Source: Lactobacillaceae bacterium (GTDB taxonomy: Bacteria; Bacillota; Bacilli; Lactobacillales; Lactobacillaceae). Taken from it: a stretch of 15,846 bases of DNA. The notes beneath the pieces were generated by a model, which was given only the letters and a program-made list of their open reading frames with translations, was not told the origin of the DNA and did no database searches. The stretch covers positions 1-15,846 of the forward strand of contig JAISIV010000006.1 of the NCBI GenBank assembly GCA_031261865.1. Direction: 5' to 3'. Made by a program: the position numbers and the translations under genes. Shown here in pieces: positions 6,136 through 13,599 of the stretch (position 1 is its first letter; each line of letters starts with the position of its first letter).

Positions 6136-7431
6136 TTAGACAATCACCATGAAGATTACGAAGATGACTCCAAGTCCATACATAATCGGTGTGACTTGTT
6201 TCCATTTTCCTGTGGCAATCATCAGAATCGGATAAGTGATGAAACCTAAAGCGATTCCATCGGAAATACTATAAGTGAGTGGCATTCCGATTGCAATCAG
6301 CATAGCGCTGGCCGCAATCGGAAAATTGTTCCAATCAACTTCTGCTAGGTTGCTAATCATTAGAATTCCAACTAAGACCAATGCCGCTGCCGTTACTTGG
6401 CTAGTTACGACCGTTAGCAAAGGACTGAATAATAGCGAAGCTACAAAGAATAAACCAGTAAAGACAGAAGTAAGTCCCGTTCGTCCACCGACTGCAATTC
6501 CGGCTGAACTTTCAACGTAGGCAGTTGTTGGTGAAGTTCCAAGAAGAGATCCACCAAGCATTCCGATCGAATCTGCCATCAAAGCGGATCCGGCACGTGG
6601 AAGTTCACCTTTGTCATTCAAGAAACCAGCATTCTTTGCTAAACCAATTAAAGTTCCTGCGGTATCGAAGAATGCTACTAATAAGAATGTAAGGATGACT
6701 ACAACCATTTGCATCGAGTTAATACCACTCAACCCTTCAATCGCTTTTCCAAAAGTTGGAGCCAAGCTAGGTGCAGTACTTATGATTTGTTTTGGCACGG
6801 AGATAATTCCGAAACCGATTCCGGCAACACTCGTTACAACCATCCCAATAAAGATAGCTCCAGGAACTTTATTACCGTGCAAAATCAATGTCAGTATGAT
6901 TCCAAAAACTGCTAGAAGTACGGTCGGTGAAGAAAAATCACCGAGTGTTACAAAAGTAGCTTTGCTTGAAACGATAACGCCGGCCCCACTTAAACCGATA
7001 AAAGCGATGAATAAACCGATTCCGGCAGCGATTGCTGCTTTTAAGTCATTTGGAATTGAGTTAATGACGAGCTCTCTGATTTTGAAAATTGTCATTATAA
7101 AGAAAATCAATCCCGCAACGAAAACTCCTGCAAGAGCCGTTTGCCAAGGAATTCCCATTCCAATTACAACTGAATAACTAAAAAAGGCGTTAATTCCAAG
7201 ACCTGGTGCAATTGCGAATGGATATTTAGCAACTGCCCCCATAAAAATGGTGGCGATTGCAGCAATTAACGCTGTCGCCGTAAAGACGGCTCCTTTATTC
7301 ATGCCTGCAGCCCCTAGAACACTAGGATTAACAAACAAGATGTATGCCATGCTAACAAAGGTTGTTAGTCCAGCTAAGAGCTCTTGTTTTATAGAAGTAT
7401 TGTTTTTTGATAGTTGAAAGTATTTGTCCAT
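6136..7431 (-). CDS. AzgA-like purine permease (NCS2 family)
   Basis: A 431-residue, many-helix inner membrane protein of the AzgA branch of NCS2 transporters (guanine/hypoxanthine/adenine:H+ symport, like PbuG and PbuO). TTFVSMAYILFVNPSVL (about 23-39), APGLGINAFF (75-84), FFDTAGTLIGLA (254-265) and GTSPTTAYVESSAG (298-311) are the signature segments that line the substrate site. The length is normal. Its ribosome binding site is GAGGGGG, richer in G than others here. It diverges from the M32 peptidase over 81 bases that hold PurR-box-like sequences. There is no room for a purine riboswitch. The exact purine specificity is not resolved. Confidence 0.93.
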   Translation of the reverse strand: MDKYFQLSKNNTSIKQELLAGLTTFVSMAYILFVNPSVLGAAGMNKGAVFTATALIAAIATIFMGAVAKYPFAIAPGLGINAFFSYSVVIGMGIPWQTALAGVFVAGLIFFIMTIFKIRELVINSIPNDLKAAIAAGIGLFIAFIGLSGAGVIVSSKATFVTLGDFSSPTVLLAVFGIILTLILHGNKVPGAIFIGMVVTSVAGIGFGIISVPKQIISTAPSLAPTFGKAIEGLSGINSMQMVVVILTFLLVAFFDTAGTLIGLAKNAGFLNDKGELPRAGSALMADSIGMLGGSLLGTSPTTAYVESSAGIAVGGRTGLTSVFTGLFFVASLLFSPLLTVVTSQVTAAALVLVGILMISNLAEVDWNNFPIAASAMLIAIGMPLTYSISDGIALGFITYPILMIATGKWKQVTPIMYGLGVIFVIFMVIV

Positions 7432-7450
7432 TTATTCCCCCTCAAATAAA

Positions 7451-7474
7451 ATAACCGACAAATACACGAACATT
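7451..7474. promoter_or_regulatory. Candidate PurR-box pair between permease and M32 peptidase
   Basis: The consensus AWWWCCGAACWWT of Gram-positive PurR is approached by ATACACGAACATT (7462-7474; 11 of 13 positions) and less well by ATAACCGACAAAT (7451-7463). They are in the same orientation and share one or two bases. CGAACATTCG also has CGAA/TTCG dyad symmetry. Purine control would suit the permease. The match is by eye, without a matrix score. Confidence 0.35.
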
Positions 7475-7478
7475 CGAG

Positions 7479-7484
7479 TAAAAT
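7479..7484 (+). promoter_or_regulatory. Putative -10 of the M32 carboxypeptidase gene
   Basis: TAAAAT lies 18 bases after CCGACA (7455-7460), which matches four positions of TTGACA. The start would be near 7491, giving a leader of about 22 bases with AAAGGAG before ATG 7513. The candidate PurR boxes overlap this promoter. Confidence 0.4.
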
Positions 7485-7512
7485 TGTGAATAACATTTAA
7501 AGGAGTTAAAAA

Positions 7513-9018
7513 ATGAGTTATACAGAACAAGATTTTAAAGACCATTTTAAAGAATTGTCTTTATTAGAAGAAAACCAAGCGTTACTAGGGTGGGATGAAT
7601 TAACGGGGATGCCTGAAGATTCAGAAAGTTTTAGAAGTGAATTAAGCGGTTATATCGCTGACAAATATTTCTCACTTTGGATTAGTGATAAAACTAAAGA
7701 AATGCTTGATTATTTCAACGAACATCAAGATGAATTATCCGAAGTTAGTCAAGCAAATTTAAAGATTGCTACTCGGCAATACGCTATCGATAATGCTTTA
7801 AGCGCTGAGGAATTCTCAAAGTTACAAAAGCTTACTACTGTCGCTCAATCAAAATGGCAACAAGCCCGTAAAGAAAATGATTGGACGATTTATAAGACCG
7901 CATTAAAAGATGTCATTGATTTGCAGAAAACCTTGATTCCAAAATGGCGTACTAATGATCAAGATTCCAATTATGACGTTTTGTTAAAGATGTATGAACC
8001 AGATTTCAATACCGAAAAGTTAAATGAAGTCTTCGGCAAGGTTCGAGAGGGTCTTTTGGATATTCGAAAGAACCTTGATGAACGTGGTATTCAAATCGAT
8101 AATGAATTCTTGAATCGCGATGTTGAAGTCTACAAACAAAGAGAATATGTTTTAGGTTCATCAGCTCGTCTTGGATATGACTACAATAAGGGTCGTCTTG
8201 ATGACACTATTCACCCTTTCATGACTTCTATGAATCGCAATGATGCTCGTATTACCACTCGTTGGAACAAAAACAATTTCCAAATGGCAATTTTAGGAAT
8301 CGCTCACGAAGCGGGCCACGGATTATTCCAACAAAATGTTGATCCTAAATTCGATTACACAATGGCCGAGAAAAATATCTCGATGTCAATCCATGAAAGC
8401 CAATCCTTATTCAACGAAGTTTTCATTGGCCGTAATAAAGGCTATCTAAGGTCTGAATTTGAAGCTATGAAATTAGCTGCGCAAGGACAGTTCGACGACG
8501 TAGATTTTGAAACTTTCTATAAAGGCTGGAATAAGACAGAAGCTACTTTAGTGCGTACTGAAGCCGATCCTTTGACTTATCCGCTTCATATCATGATTCG
8601 TTTTGAAATTGAGCAAGCTATTTTCAATGACGATTTAGACGTCGAATCACTACCTGAATTCTGGAATAAAAAGTATAAAGACTATCTTGATATTGATGTT
8701 CCTGATGACTTAGGTGGAGTTTTGCAAGATGTTCATTGGGCCGGGGGAAGTTTTGGTTATTTCCCGAGTTATGCATTAGGACACTTCTTCGCAGCTCAAT
8801 TCTTAAACACTATGAAAAAAGATATTGATGTCGATAAAGAGTTAGCTAACGGCAATATTCAACCTTTGTTCGAATGGAGAAAGGAACGTGTTTGGCAATA
8901 TGGTGGTTCAAAGACACCACTTGAGATCCTCCGCCAAGCCACTGGAGAAGATCTCGACGTTAATTACTGGATTGATTATATGCGAGACTTCTACTACGAT
9001 ATTTACGAGGTAAAGTAA
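7513..9018 (+). CDS. M32-family metallocarboxypeptidase
   Basis: A 501-residue cytoplasmic zinc (or cobalt) carboxypeptidase of family M32 (carboxypeptidase Taq type), which releases C-terminal residues from peptides. All five family motifs are visible: HEAGH (265-269) with the two zinc His and catalytic Glu, HESQ (294-297) with the third ligand, VRTEAD (347-352, usually IRxxAD), GVLQDVHW (402-409) and GYFPSYALG (415-423). The length matches the usual 490-510 aa. AAAGGAG (7499-7505) precedes ATG 7513. It is probably co-transcribed with the membrane glycosyltransferase gene 22 bases downstream. With the M29 enzyme it forms part of the cell's peptide-degrading set. Confidence 0.96.
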   Translation: MSYTEQDFKDHFKELSLLEENQALLGWDELTGMPEDSESFRSELSGYIADKYFSLWISDKTKEMLDYFNEHQDELSEVSQANLKIATRQYAIDNALSAEEFSKLQKLTTVAQSKWQQARKENDWTIYKTALKDVIDLQKTLIPKWRTNDQDSNYDVLLKMYEPDFNTEKLNEVFGKVREGLLDIRKNLDERGIQIDNEFLNRDVEVYKQREYVLGSSARLGYDYNKGRLDDTIHPFMTSMNRNDARITTRWNKNNFQMAILGIAHEAGHGLFQQNVDPKFDYTMAEKNISMSIHESQSLFNEVFIGRNKGYLRSEFEAMKLAAQGQFDDVDFETFYKGWNKTEATLVRTEADPLTYPLHIMIRFEIEQAIFNDDLDVESLPEFWNKKYKDYLDIDVPDDLGGVLQDVHWAGGSFGYFPSYALGHFFAAQFLNTMKKDIDVDKELANGNIQPLFEWRKERVWQYGGSKTPLEILRQATGEDLDVNYWIDYMRDFYYDIYEVK

Positions 9019-9040
9019 TATCACATTTTTAAAAAAGACA

Positions 9041-11140
9041 ATGATTTATGCCACTTTCGGAATGACAATGTATGTCCTATTCGTCGGTGTGCTCGGCAAC
9101 ATTTTCAGGGATTTCTTCATAACTGATACAAAATTTGTCTTAAGCTATTGGATTTTCTTAATCCCAATCTCGGTTGGGGTTATTTTTTTATTGAGAAAAT
9201 ATTTTCTTTGGTTGGACAATCAATCTAAAAAAACCATTCGGATAATTTTTGTGGTTGTCACTTTGCTATTTGCCGCAATTTCTTTGTATGTGGTTTCTAG
9301 TTTTACGATTTCTTTAGTTCGAGATCCGCTACGTATTGTAAATGGTGCCATGGAGTGGGCTCAACATGGAAAATTTATCACCGGCGGAACTTATTTTGAC
9401 CGTGCCGCTAATAATTTCGGAATTGTTTATGCCATGGGCTGGTGGTTTAGATGGCTTGCACCAACGGGCCTTTCCGTGTGGTGGATGCTCAAGTTATTGA
9501 TGCTTGCTGAAGTCTTTTTATCTATTAGAGCTCTTATTGAGACAATCCGCACGATCTTTAAAAACCTTCAAATTACCACTTTTGCAATGTCGGTTATTGC
9601 TATTTTCCCGGTTTACACGTGGTATTTCTTATTAGTGCCTTATTCCGACCAATTTGCTTTGTTGGGATATTCCGTCGTTTTGCTTTCGATTGCTAAAGTT
9701 TATTCAAAGTCAAAATTGTCGGTAGTTTGGGTCGTCGTCGCTACTTTAATCAGTCTATTAACGGTTTTGGTTAAGGCTAATTTTCTTATAATCATTCCGG
9801 TTGTTGTTATCTGGGGAGTTTATTTGCTTTTGAATAAACGCTTGACCGTTTGGATGACAATCTTGATTCTTACAGTCTCGATGAGTTCATTATGGGCCGG
9901 AGTAAAGGGGAATCAATATCTCACTAATCAGCTGAAGTATAAAATCAATCCTGAATTTGAATTTCCTTTGCAACACTGGATTATGATGGGATTGAATCGC
10001 GGCACTCAAGGTACTTATAGCGACAATGATGTCAATATTTCTTCAGCGGCTGGTGTTGATAAAGAAACCAGACGCACTTTTGATGATTTAGTTATTTCAA
10101 ATCGCCTTTCAAAAATGGGCATTACTGGTTATTTTGAACTAGCGACAACCAAATTAATTAATCTGCAGACCATTGGAAAACAACCGAAAAATTATTTTGA
10201 TGAGTTTGTCCAAGCTCCGAAGTGGTATTTGAAGAACGTCAATTTGTCACGTGAGACAATCTCAATTTTGCAACGAGCCTTCTATATTGCTGCCGCTCTC
10301 TTTGGCAATTTTTATATTTTCAGTATTTTTAAGCATAAAACCAATGCCAATGATGACCTTTTCTTTTTAAGTGCTTTGACTGTCGATGGGCTTTTAGTTT
10401 TTCATTCCTTGCTTTGGGAATCCAATAATCGCTATGGAAGTGCAATTATGCCTGCTGTCATAATTTTAGCTATCGCGGGAATTGTTGAATCGAGCGTTTG
10501 GGAACCGAAGTTTTTGAGTAATAAAAAGCTGATTTGGGCCGTAACTGGATTTTCTTTAGTAGCTCTTTTGCTTTTACCGGAAGCGACTAAAACTTTGCCG
10601 ATTAAGAACCGAGTCGAAAATGTTACTAAAAAATTGGCTGACGCCTATGACCCCAACAAACTTCACCAAACCGATACAACTGTTACTTCAAATTACTATA
10701 CCGGCCAATACGGTAGGTGGGAAAAAGGTTTTGGTTATCCGTACAGTTTGTTGGCTAAGGGTGGACAATTCTCGCAAACAATAAAACTTACTGTCCCAGC
10801 AACTCACCTCTACTTGCGTTTGAATCTAACTCGCGGAAAATCCGTACATCTTTATCGATTAAAAAATCATAAGTATGTTGAAGTTGATTCTGCCAACTAT
10901 AAAAGTCAAAGTGATTTCGATATTGATGGACAAATGTCTTTGTCGGGCAACTTTAAACCAGGAACCTACAAATTAGTTATTCATAATGATTCCAACCATG
11001 CAAAACAAATGATGCTTCAAGGAAGCCCTATTATGAATAACAGTAATTATCTTGGTAAATCACATATTGAGATGACCAAAGATTTGGAAGTCCCTTACTC
11101 AGGTTATAGTTACTCAATTGGTTATGTCTGGGGAAAATAG
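9041..11140 (+). CDS. GT-C-type membrane glycosyltransferase
   Basis: This 699-residue polytopic protein has roughly a dozen membrane helices (3-22, 33-52, 66-90, and on to about 495-513), then a soluble extracellular domain (about 515-699) that looks beta-rich (alternating hydrophobic strands). An Arg-Asp-Pro (94-96) in the first outer loop and ESNNRY (460-465) before a late helix match the pattern of GT-C enzymes that use lipid-linked sugars (PMT/ArnT-like). A role in cell-surface glycan or protein glycosylation is inferred; the acceptor is unknown. The Firmicutes family TIGR03766 may apply. ATG 9041 has no Shine-Dalgarno. The frame is open back to 9014, and an ATC at 9020 sits 9 bases after GAGG (9007-9010), so the true start may be earlier. 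Confidence 0.75.
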   Translation: MIYATFGMTMYVLFVGVLGNIFRDFFITDTKFVLSYWIFLIPISVGVIFLLRKYFLWLDNQSKKTIRIIFVVVTLLFAAISLYVVSSFTISLVRDPLRIVNGAMEWAQHGKFITGGTYFDRAANNFGIVYAMGWWFRWLAPTGLSVWWMLKLLMLAEVFLSIRALIETIRTIFKNLQITTFAMSVIAIFPVYTWYFLLVPYSDQFALLGYSVVLLSIAKVYSKSKLSVVWVVVATLISLLTVLVKANFLIIIPVVVIWGVYLLLNKRLTVWMTILILTVSMSSLWAGVKGNQYLTNQLKYKINPEFEFPLQHWIMMGLNRGTQGTYSDNDVNISSAAGVDKETRRTFDDLVISNRLSKMGITGYFELATTKLINLQTIGKQPKNYFDEFVQAPKWYLKNVNLSRETISILQRAFYIAAALFGNFYIFSIFKHKTNANDDLFFLSALTVDGLLVFHSLLWESNNRYGSAIMPAVIILAIAGIVESSVWEPKFLSNKKLIWAVTGFSLVALLLLPEATKTLPIKNRVENVTKKLADAYDPNKLHQTDTTVTSNYYTGQYGRWEKGFGYPYSLLAKGGQFSQTIKLTVPATHLYLRLNLTRGKSVHLYRLKNHKYVEVDSANYKSQSDFDIDGQMSLSGNFKPGTYKLVIHNDSNHAKQMMLQGSPIMNNSNYLGKSHIEMTKDLEVPYSGYSYSIGYVWGK

Positions 11141-11141
11141 G

Positions 11142-11161
11142 GTCAACCAAAAATGGTTGAC
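11142..11161. repeat. Perfect inverted repeat at the rpsP promoter
   Basis: GTCAACCA (11142-11149) and TGGTTGAC (11154-11161) are perfect 8-bp arms around AAAA. It starts 2 bases after the glycosyltransferase stop and covers the -35 region of the rpsP promoter. No T run follows, so it is a poor terminator. An operator for a DNA-binding protein is plausible. Confidence 0.6.
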
Positions 11162-11164
11162 ACG

Positions 11165-11173
11165 TGATATACT
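11165..11173 (+). promoter_or_regulatory. Extended -10 promoter of rpsP
   Basis: TGATATACT fits TGnTATAAT with one change. TTGACA at 11157-11162 is only 5 bases upstream and cannot be its -35; the proper -35 position (about 11145-11150) is within the inverted repeat. The start would be near 11180 and the leader about 27 bases long. Confidence 0.6.
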
Positions 11174-11206
11174 AATTGAGTTGAAATTTTAAGGAGATTT
11201 ATAGAT

Positions 11207-11479
11207 ATGGCAGTTAAAATTCGTTTACGCCTTATGGGTACCAAAAAGCGCCCATTCTACCGTGTGGTAGTTGCTGATTCACGCGCACGTCGTGATGGAG
11301 CATTCATCGAAGAAGTTGGATACTACAACCCATTGACCGAACCTGCAGAAGTTAAGTTGAATGAAGAAGATATTCTTTCTTGGCTTTCAAAAGGCGCACA
11401 ACCAACTGATACTACTCGCAACTTGCTTTCACAAGCTGGAATCATGAAAAAGTTCCACGAAAGCAAATTACAAAAGTAA
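11207..11479 (+). CDS. rpsP: Ribosomal protein bS16
   Basis: The protein is 90 residues, of usual length, a 30S assembly protein. MAVKIRLRLMGTKKRPFYRVVVADSR (1-26) is the family signature, followed by DGAFIEEVGYYNPL and a KLNEEDILSWLSKGAQPTDT segment. AAGGAG (11191-11196) is 10 bases before ATG. In many Firmicutes rpsP begins an operon with a KH-domain gene, rimM and trmD. Here it has its own promoter and terminator and is cut off from rimM by an Ogt-like gene. Confidence 0.98.
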   Translation: MAVKIRLRLMGTKKRPFYRVVVADSRARRDGAFIEEVGYYNPLTEPAEVKLNEEDILSWLSKGAQPTDTTRNLLSQAGIMKKFHESKLQK

Positions 11480-11488
11480 TTACACGTT

Positions 11489-11517
11489 AACTGACCTTTT
11501 CGAAGGTCAGTTTTTTT
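11489..11517 (+). terminator. Terminator after rpsP
   Basis: AACTGACCTT (11489-11498) pairs with AAGGTCAGTT (11503-11512) around a stable TTCG tetraloop, followed by a T run to 11517. It is a strong intrinsic terminator that makes rpsP monocistronic. Confidence 0.92.
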
Positions 11518-11547
11518 ATCTAAAAGGTGCGAAATGGCGTCCTAAGT

Positions 11548-11553
11548 TAAAAT
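11548..11553 (+). promoter_or_regulatory. Putative -10 of a leaderless transcript (Ogt-like gene)
   Basis: TAAAAT is followed by 7 bases and ATG 11561, the same spacing as at 4104-4117. No Shine-Dalgarno is present between the rpsP terminator and this ATG. The -35 region is poor. Confidence 0.4.
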
Positions 11554-11560
11554 TAAATGG

Positions 11561-12061
11561 ATGTCCGAGTTTGTTTTTTATTACAAAAATCAGTATGGAG
11601 ACTATACTTTCACATATTTCTATACTCAAAGAGGTTTAGTTTTTACGACGTTTCAAGATAGTTTCTATTCAGCTTTTTTTAAATTCTTCGCGAAAAAAAA
11701 TGTCATTTTTCAGAGTAAAAACGATTATGCCGTCACTCAGAAATTAACTGCCTATTTCCAAAGCGGCACAAATATCAAGGATGTTGTCATTGATTGGGAT
11801 TTCATTAACCCAAAGCCACTTCTAAGACAAGTCATGGAGACTTTGCAATCTCAAACTGACATGATTAGTTATGCAGAGCTTGCTCAAAAAATAAATAGCC
11901 CTGATGCAGTTAGAGCCGTCGGAACTGCTGTTGGAAAGAATCCACTGGAAGTCATTATTCCGTGCCACAGAGTCATCAAAAGCAATGGTCATCTTGGGAA
12001 GTACCGTGATGGCGCCATAATCAAAGAAAAACTAATTGAACTAGAAAAAAGAATTATCTGA
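11561..12061 (+). CDS. ogt: Methylated-DNA--protein-cysteine methyltransferase
   Basis: A 166-residue suicide repair protein that moves the alkyl group from O6-alkylguanine to its own cysteine. IPCHRV holds the acceptor Cys135, with the following IKSNGHLGKYRDG loop. Arg118 in AVRAVGTAVGKNPL is the arginine that replaces the flipped base, and YAELA (104-108) belongs to the helix-turn-helix. The first 80 residues are poorly conserved, as is normal for the family. An in-frame stop at 11543-11545 and the lack of other starts fix ATG 11561, although there is no Shine-Dalgarno. The gene sits between rpsP and rimM, where a KH-domain gene is more usual. Either the name ogt or adaB could be used. Confidence 0.92.
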   Translation: MSEFVFYYKNQYGDYTFTYFYTQRGLVFTTFQDSFYSAFFKFFAKKNVIFQSKNDYAVTQKLTAYFQSGTNIKDVVIDWDFINPKPLLRQVMETLQSQTDMISYAELAQKINSPDAVRAVGTAVGKNPLEVIIPCHRVIKSNGHLGKYRDGAIIKEKLIELEKRII

Positions 12062-12134
12062 TTCTGCGGAGAGCTAGGATTAAAAACGCGTTAATAAGAA
12101 TAGAGATATTGACGAATTAATTGGAGAAAACAAA

Positions 12135-12626
12135 ATGAGTACATATAAAGTCGGAACAATTGTAAATACACATGGAATCCGAGGCGAAGTAAAAATTGTG
12201 CCTAACACCGATTTCATTGAAGAAAGATTTTCTAAAGGATCGGAATTATTAATAGATGATAAGCAAAAAGTGACTGTTAAAACGGCTAAAGTTCATAAGG
12301 GTAGCCTATTGGTATCGTTCGATGAATTTTCAAACATTAACGATGTTGAGAAGTTCAAAGGACTTGATGTCTTTGCTGAAGGACAAATTGAAGATTTGGA
12401 ACAAGACGATTTTTACTACGAAGATATCATTGATTTGCCAGTCTACGACCTCGAAGACAATTTAATCGGACAAGTAACCGATATTATTGCCTTGCCATCA
12501 AATGATGTTTGGACGATTAAGGGTGATAAAGAATATATGATTCCATACATTGAAGATATTGTTAAAAGTGTCGACCTAGAAAATAAAAAAATCGTAATTG
12601 ATGCCAGAGAAGGATTACTAGAATGA
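12135..12626 (+). CDS. rimM: 16S rRNA processing protein RimM
   Basis: The protein is 163 residues, slightly short of the usual 165-180. It binds uS19 and helps mature the 30S head. The N-terminal barrel has YKVGTIVNTHGIRGEVKI (4-21), and the C-terminal PRC-barrel has DDFYYEDIIDLPVYD, the VTDIIALPSNDVW segment and a YMIPYIEDIVKSVDL segment. GGAG (12123-12126) precedes ATG 12135. It overlaps trmD by 4 bases (ATGA), so the two are translationally coupled as in many bacteria. Confidence 0.97.
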   Translation: MSTYKVGTIVNTHGIRGEVKIVPNTDFIEERFSKGSELLIDDKQKVTVKTAKVHKGSLLVSFDEFSNINDVEKFKGLDVFAEGQIEDLEQDDFYYEDIIDLPVYDLEDNLIGQVTDIIALPSNDVWTIKGDKEYMIPYIEDIVKSVDLENKKIVIDAREGLLE

Positions 12627-13354
12627 AAATCGATGTTTTAAGTATTTTCCCCAATATTTTCACGCCATTACAAGAGTCAATTGTAGGTAAAGCAACTGAA
12701 CGAGGATTGCTCGATTTCAATGTGGTTGATTTTCGCGAATTTTCAACTAATAAGCACCATAATGTTGATGACACAGTTTATGGTGGTGGAGCGGGGATGT
12801 TGTTAACGGCTCAACCAATTTTCGATGCAATTGATTCAGTTAAAACCCCGAATTCGCATGTTGTGTTATTAGATCCAGCCGGACGCACTTTTACGAATAA
12901 AGTTGCTCAAGAATTATCCCAAAAAGAGCACCTTATTTTTATCGCTGGACATTACGAAGGCTATGACGAACGAATTAAAACTTTAGTTGATGATGAAATT
13001 TCTTTGGGTGACTATGTTTTGACCGGTGGAGAATTGGGAGCGATGGTTGTTATTGATGCCACTGTCAGATTCTTACCCGGTGTTTTAGGTAATGACGATT
13101 CCGCCGATGGCGACAGTTTTGAAGATGGATTACTAGAATACCCGCAATACACAAAGCCGGCCGTATTTAGAGAAATGGAAGTCCCAGAAGTATTAACCAG
13201 CGGTAACCATGAATTGATTCGTAAATGGCGATTAAAAGAATCTTTGAGAAAGACTTTGCTACGCCGCCCTGATTTATTAGAAGGTAGAAACTTTACTAAA
13301 GAAGAACTTCAAATGCTAGATGAGATTCAGTTTGAAGAAGACAACCGTCGATAA
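12623..13354 (+). CDS. trmD: tRNA (guanine-N1)-methyltransferase TrmD
   Basis: The protein is 243 residues, the usual length of this knotted SPOUT enzyme, which makes m1G37 in tRNAs with G36-G37 using S-adenosylmethionine. HHNVDDTVYGGGAGM (45-59), AGHYEGYDER (108-117), SLGDYVLTGGE (127-137) and PGVLGNDDSADGDSF (152-166) mark the cofactor knot and the active site. The usual NEES is NDDS. ATG 12623 overlaps the rimM stop. A tRNA with G36-G37, tRNA-Pro(CGG), lies 171 bases downstream on the same strand. Confidence 0.97.
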   Translation: MKIDVLSIFPNIFTPLQESIVGKATERGLLDFNVVDFREFSTNKHHNVDDTVYGGGAGMLLTAQPIFDAIDSVKTPNSHVVLLDPAGRTFTNKVAQELSQKEHLIFIAGHYEGYDERIKTLVDDEISLGDYVLTGGELGAMVVIDATVRFLPGVLGNDDSADGDSFEDGLLEYPQYTKPAVFREMEVPEVLTSGNHELIRKWRLKESLRKTLLRRPDLLEGRNFTKEELQMLDEIQFEEDNRR

Positions 13355-13371
13355 AAATCAGCTAAAAATTG

Positions 13372-13429
13372 AATTTCGACATTAACTTTTCCGCTATTGG
13401 CGGAATTTTTTAATTCCGATGTTGAAATT
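13372..13429 (+). other. Nested, mutually exclusive hairpins after trmD
   Basis: AATTTCGACAT (13372-13382) pairs with ATGTTGAAATT (13419-13429) over 11 bp with one G-U. Inside, CGGAATT (13401-13407) pairs with AATTCCG (13412-13418), sharing bases with the terminator hairpin at 13389-13405. Only one of the inner stems can form at a time. This may be a switch or simply a large palindromic end structure. Confidence 0.45.
13389..13411 (+). terminator. Terminator of the rimM-trmD unit
   Basis: TTCCGC (13389-13394) pairs with GCGGAA (13400-13405) across the loop TATTG, and six T bases follow (13406-13411). The stem is short but GC-rich at its tip. It overlaps an alternative hairpin formed by its own 3' arm. 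Confidence 0.65.
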
Positions 13430-13506
13430 TCCACTGGCAAGCGAATATAAAACTCACCAAAAAAATGAGGGATAATTTTCCATCTTTGGAATTTATTATT
13501 TAAAAC

Positions 13507-13521
13507 GAGCTGAATAAGCTC
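13507..13521. repeat. Small inverted repeat before tRNA-Pro
   Basis: GAGCT (13507-13511) and AGCTC (13517-13521) flank GAATA, ending 4 bases before the tRNA. No convincing promoter was found in 13430-13525. The stem could be part of the tRNA precursor leader. Confidence 0.3.
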
Positions 13522-13525
13522 ACCA

Positions 13526-13599
13526 CGGAATATAGCTTAGCTTGGTAAAGCGCACGCTTCGGGAGTGTGAGAGTGTGGGTTCGAATCCCACTATTCCGA
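13526..13599 (+). tRNA. tRNA-Pro(CGG)
   Basis: A full 74-base cloverleaf. The acceptor CGGAATA pairs with TATTCCG. The D stem is GCTT/AAGC. The anticodon stem CACGC/GTGTG closes TTCGGGA with anticodon CGG and G37. The T arm is GTGGG-TTCGAAT-CCCAC, and the discriminator is A. C1-G72 is typical of bacterial proline tRNAs. No CCA is encoded. It reads CCG. With G36 and G37 it has the identity required by TrmD, whose gene is just upstream. It lies 32 bases before the second oxidoreductase gene. Confidence 0.96.

Noticed and set aside
6275..7177. Plus-strand open frames opposite the permease gene
   Set aside because: They are antisense to a well-conserved NCS2 transporter, have no ribosome binding sites and show low-complexity residue use typical of shadows.
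7432..7512. Purine riboswitch before the permease
   Set aside because: The whole divergent region is 81 bases and shows no three-way junction or terminator/antiterminator; PurR-like boxes fit better.
11157..11162. TTGACA as the -35 of rpsP
   Set aside because: Only 5 bases separate it from the TATACT -10. It is explained by the arm of the inverted repeat.
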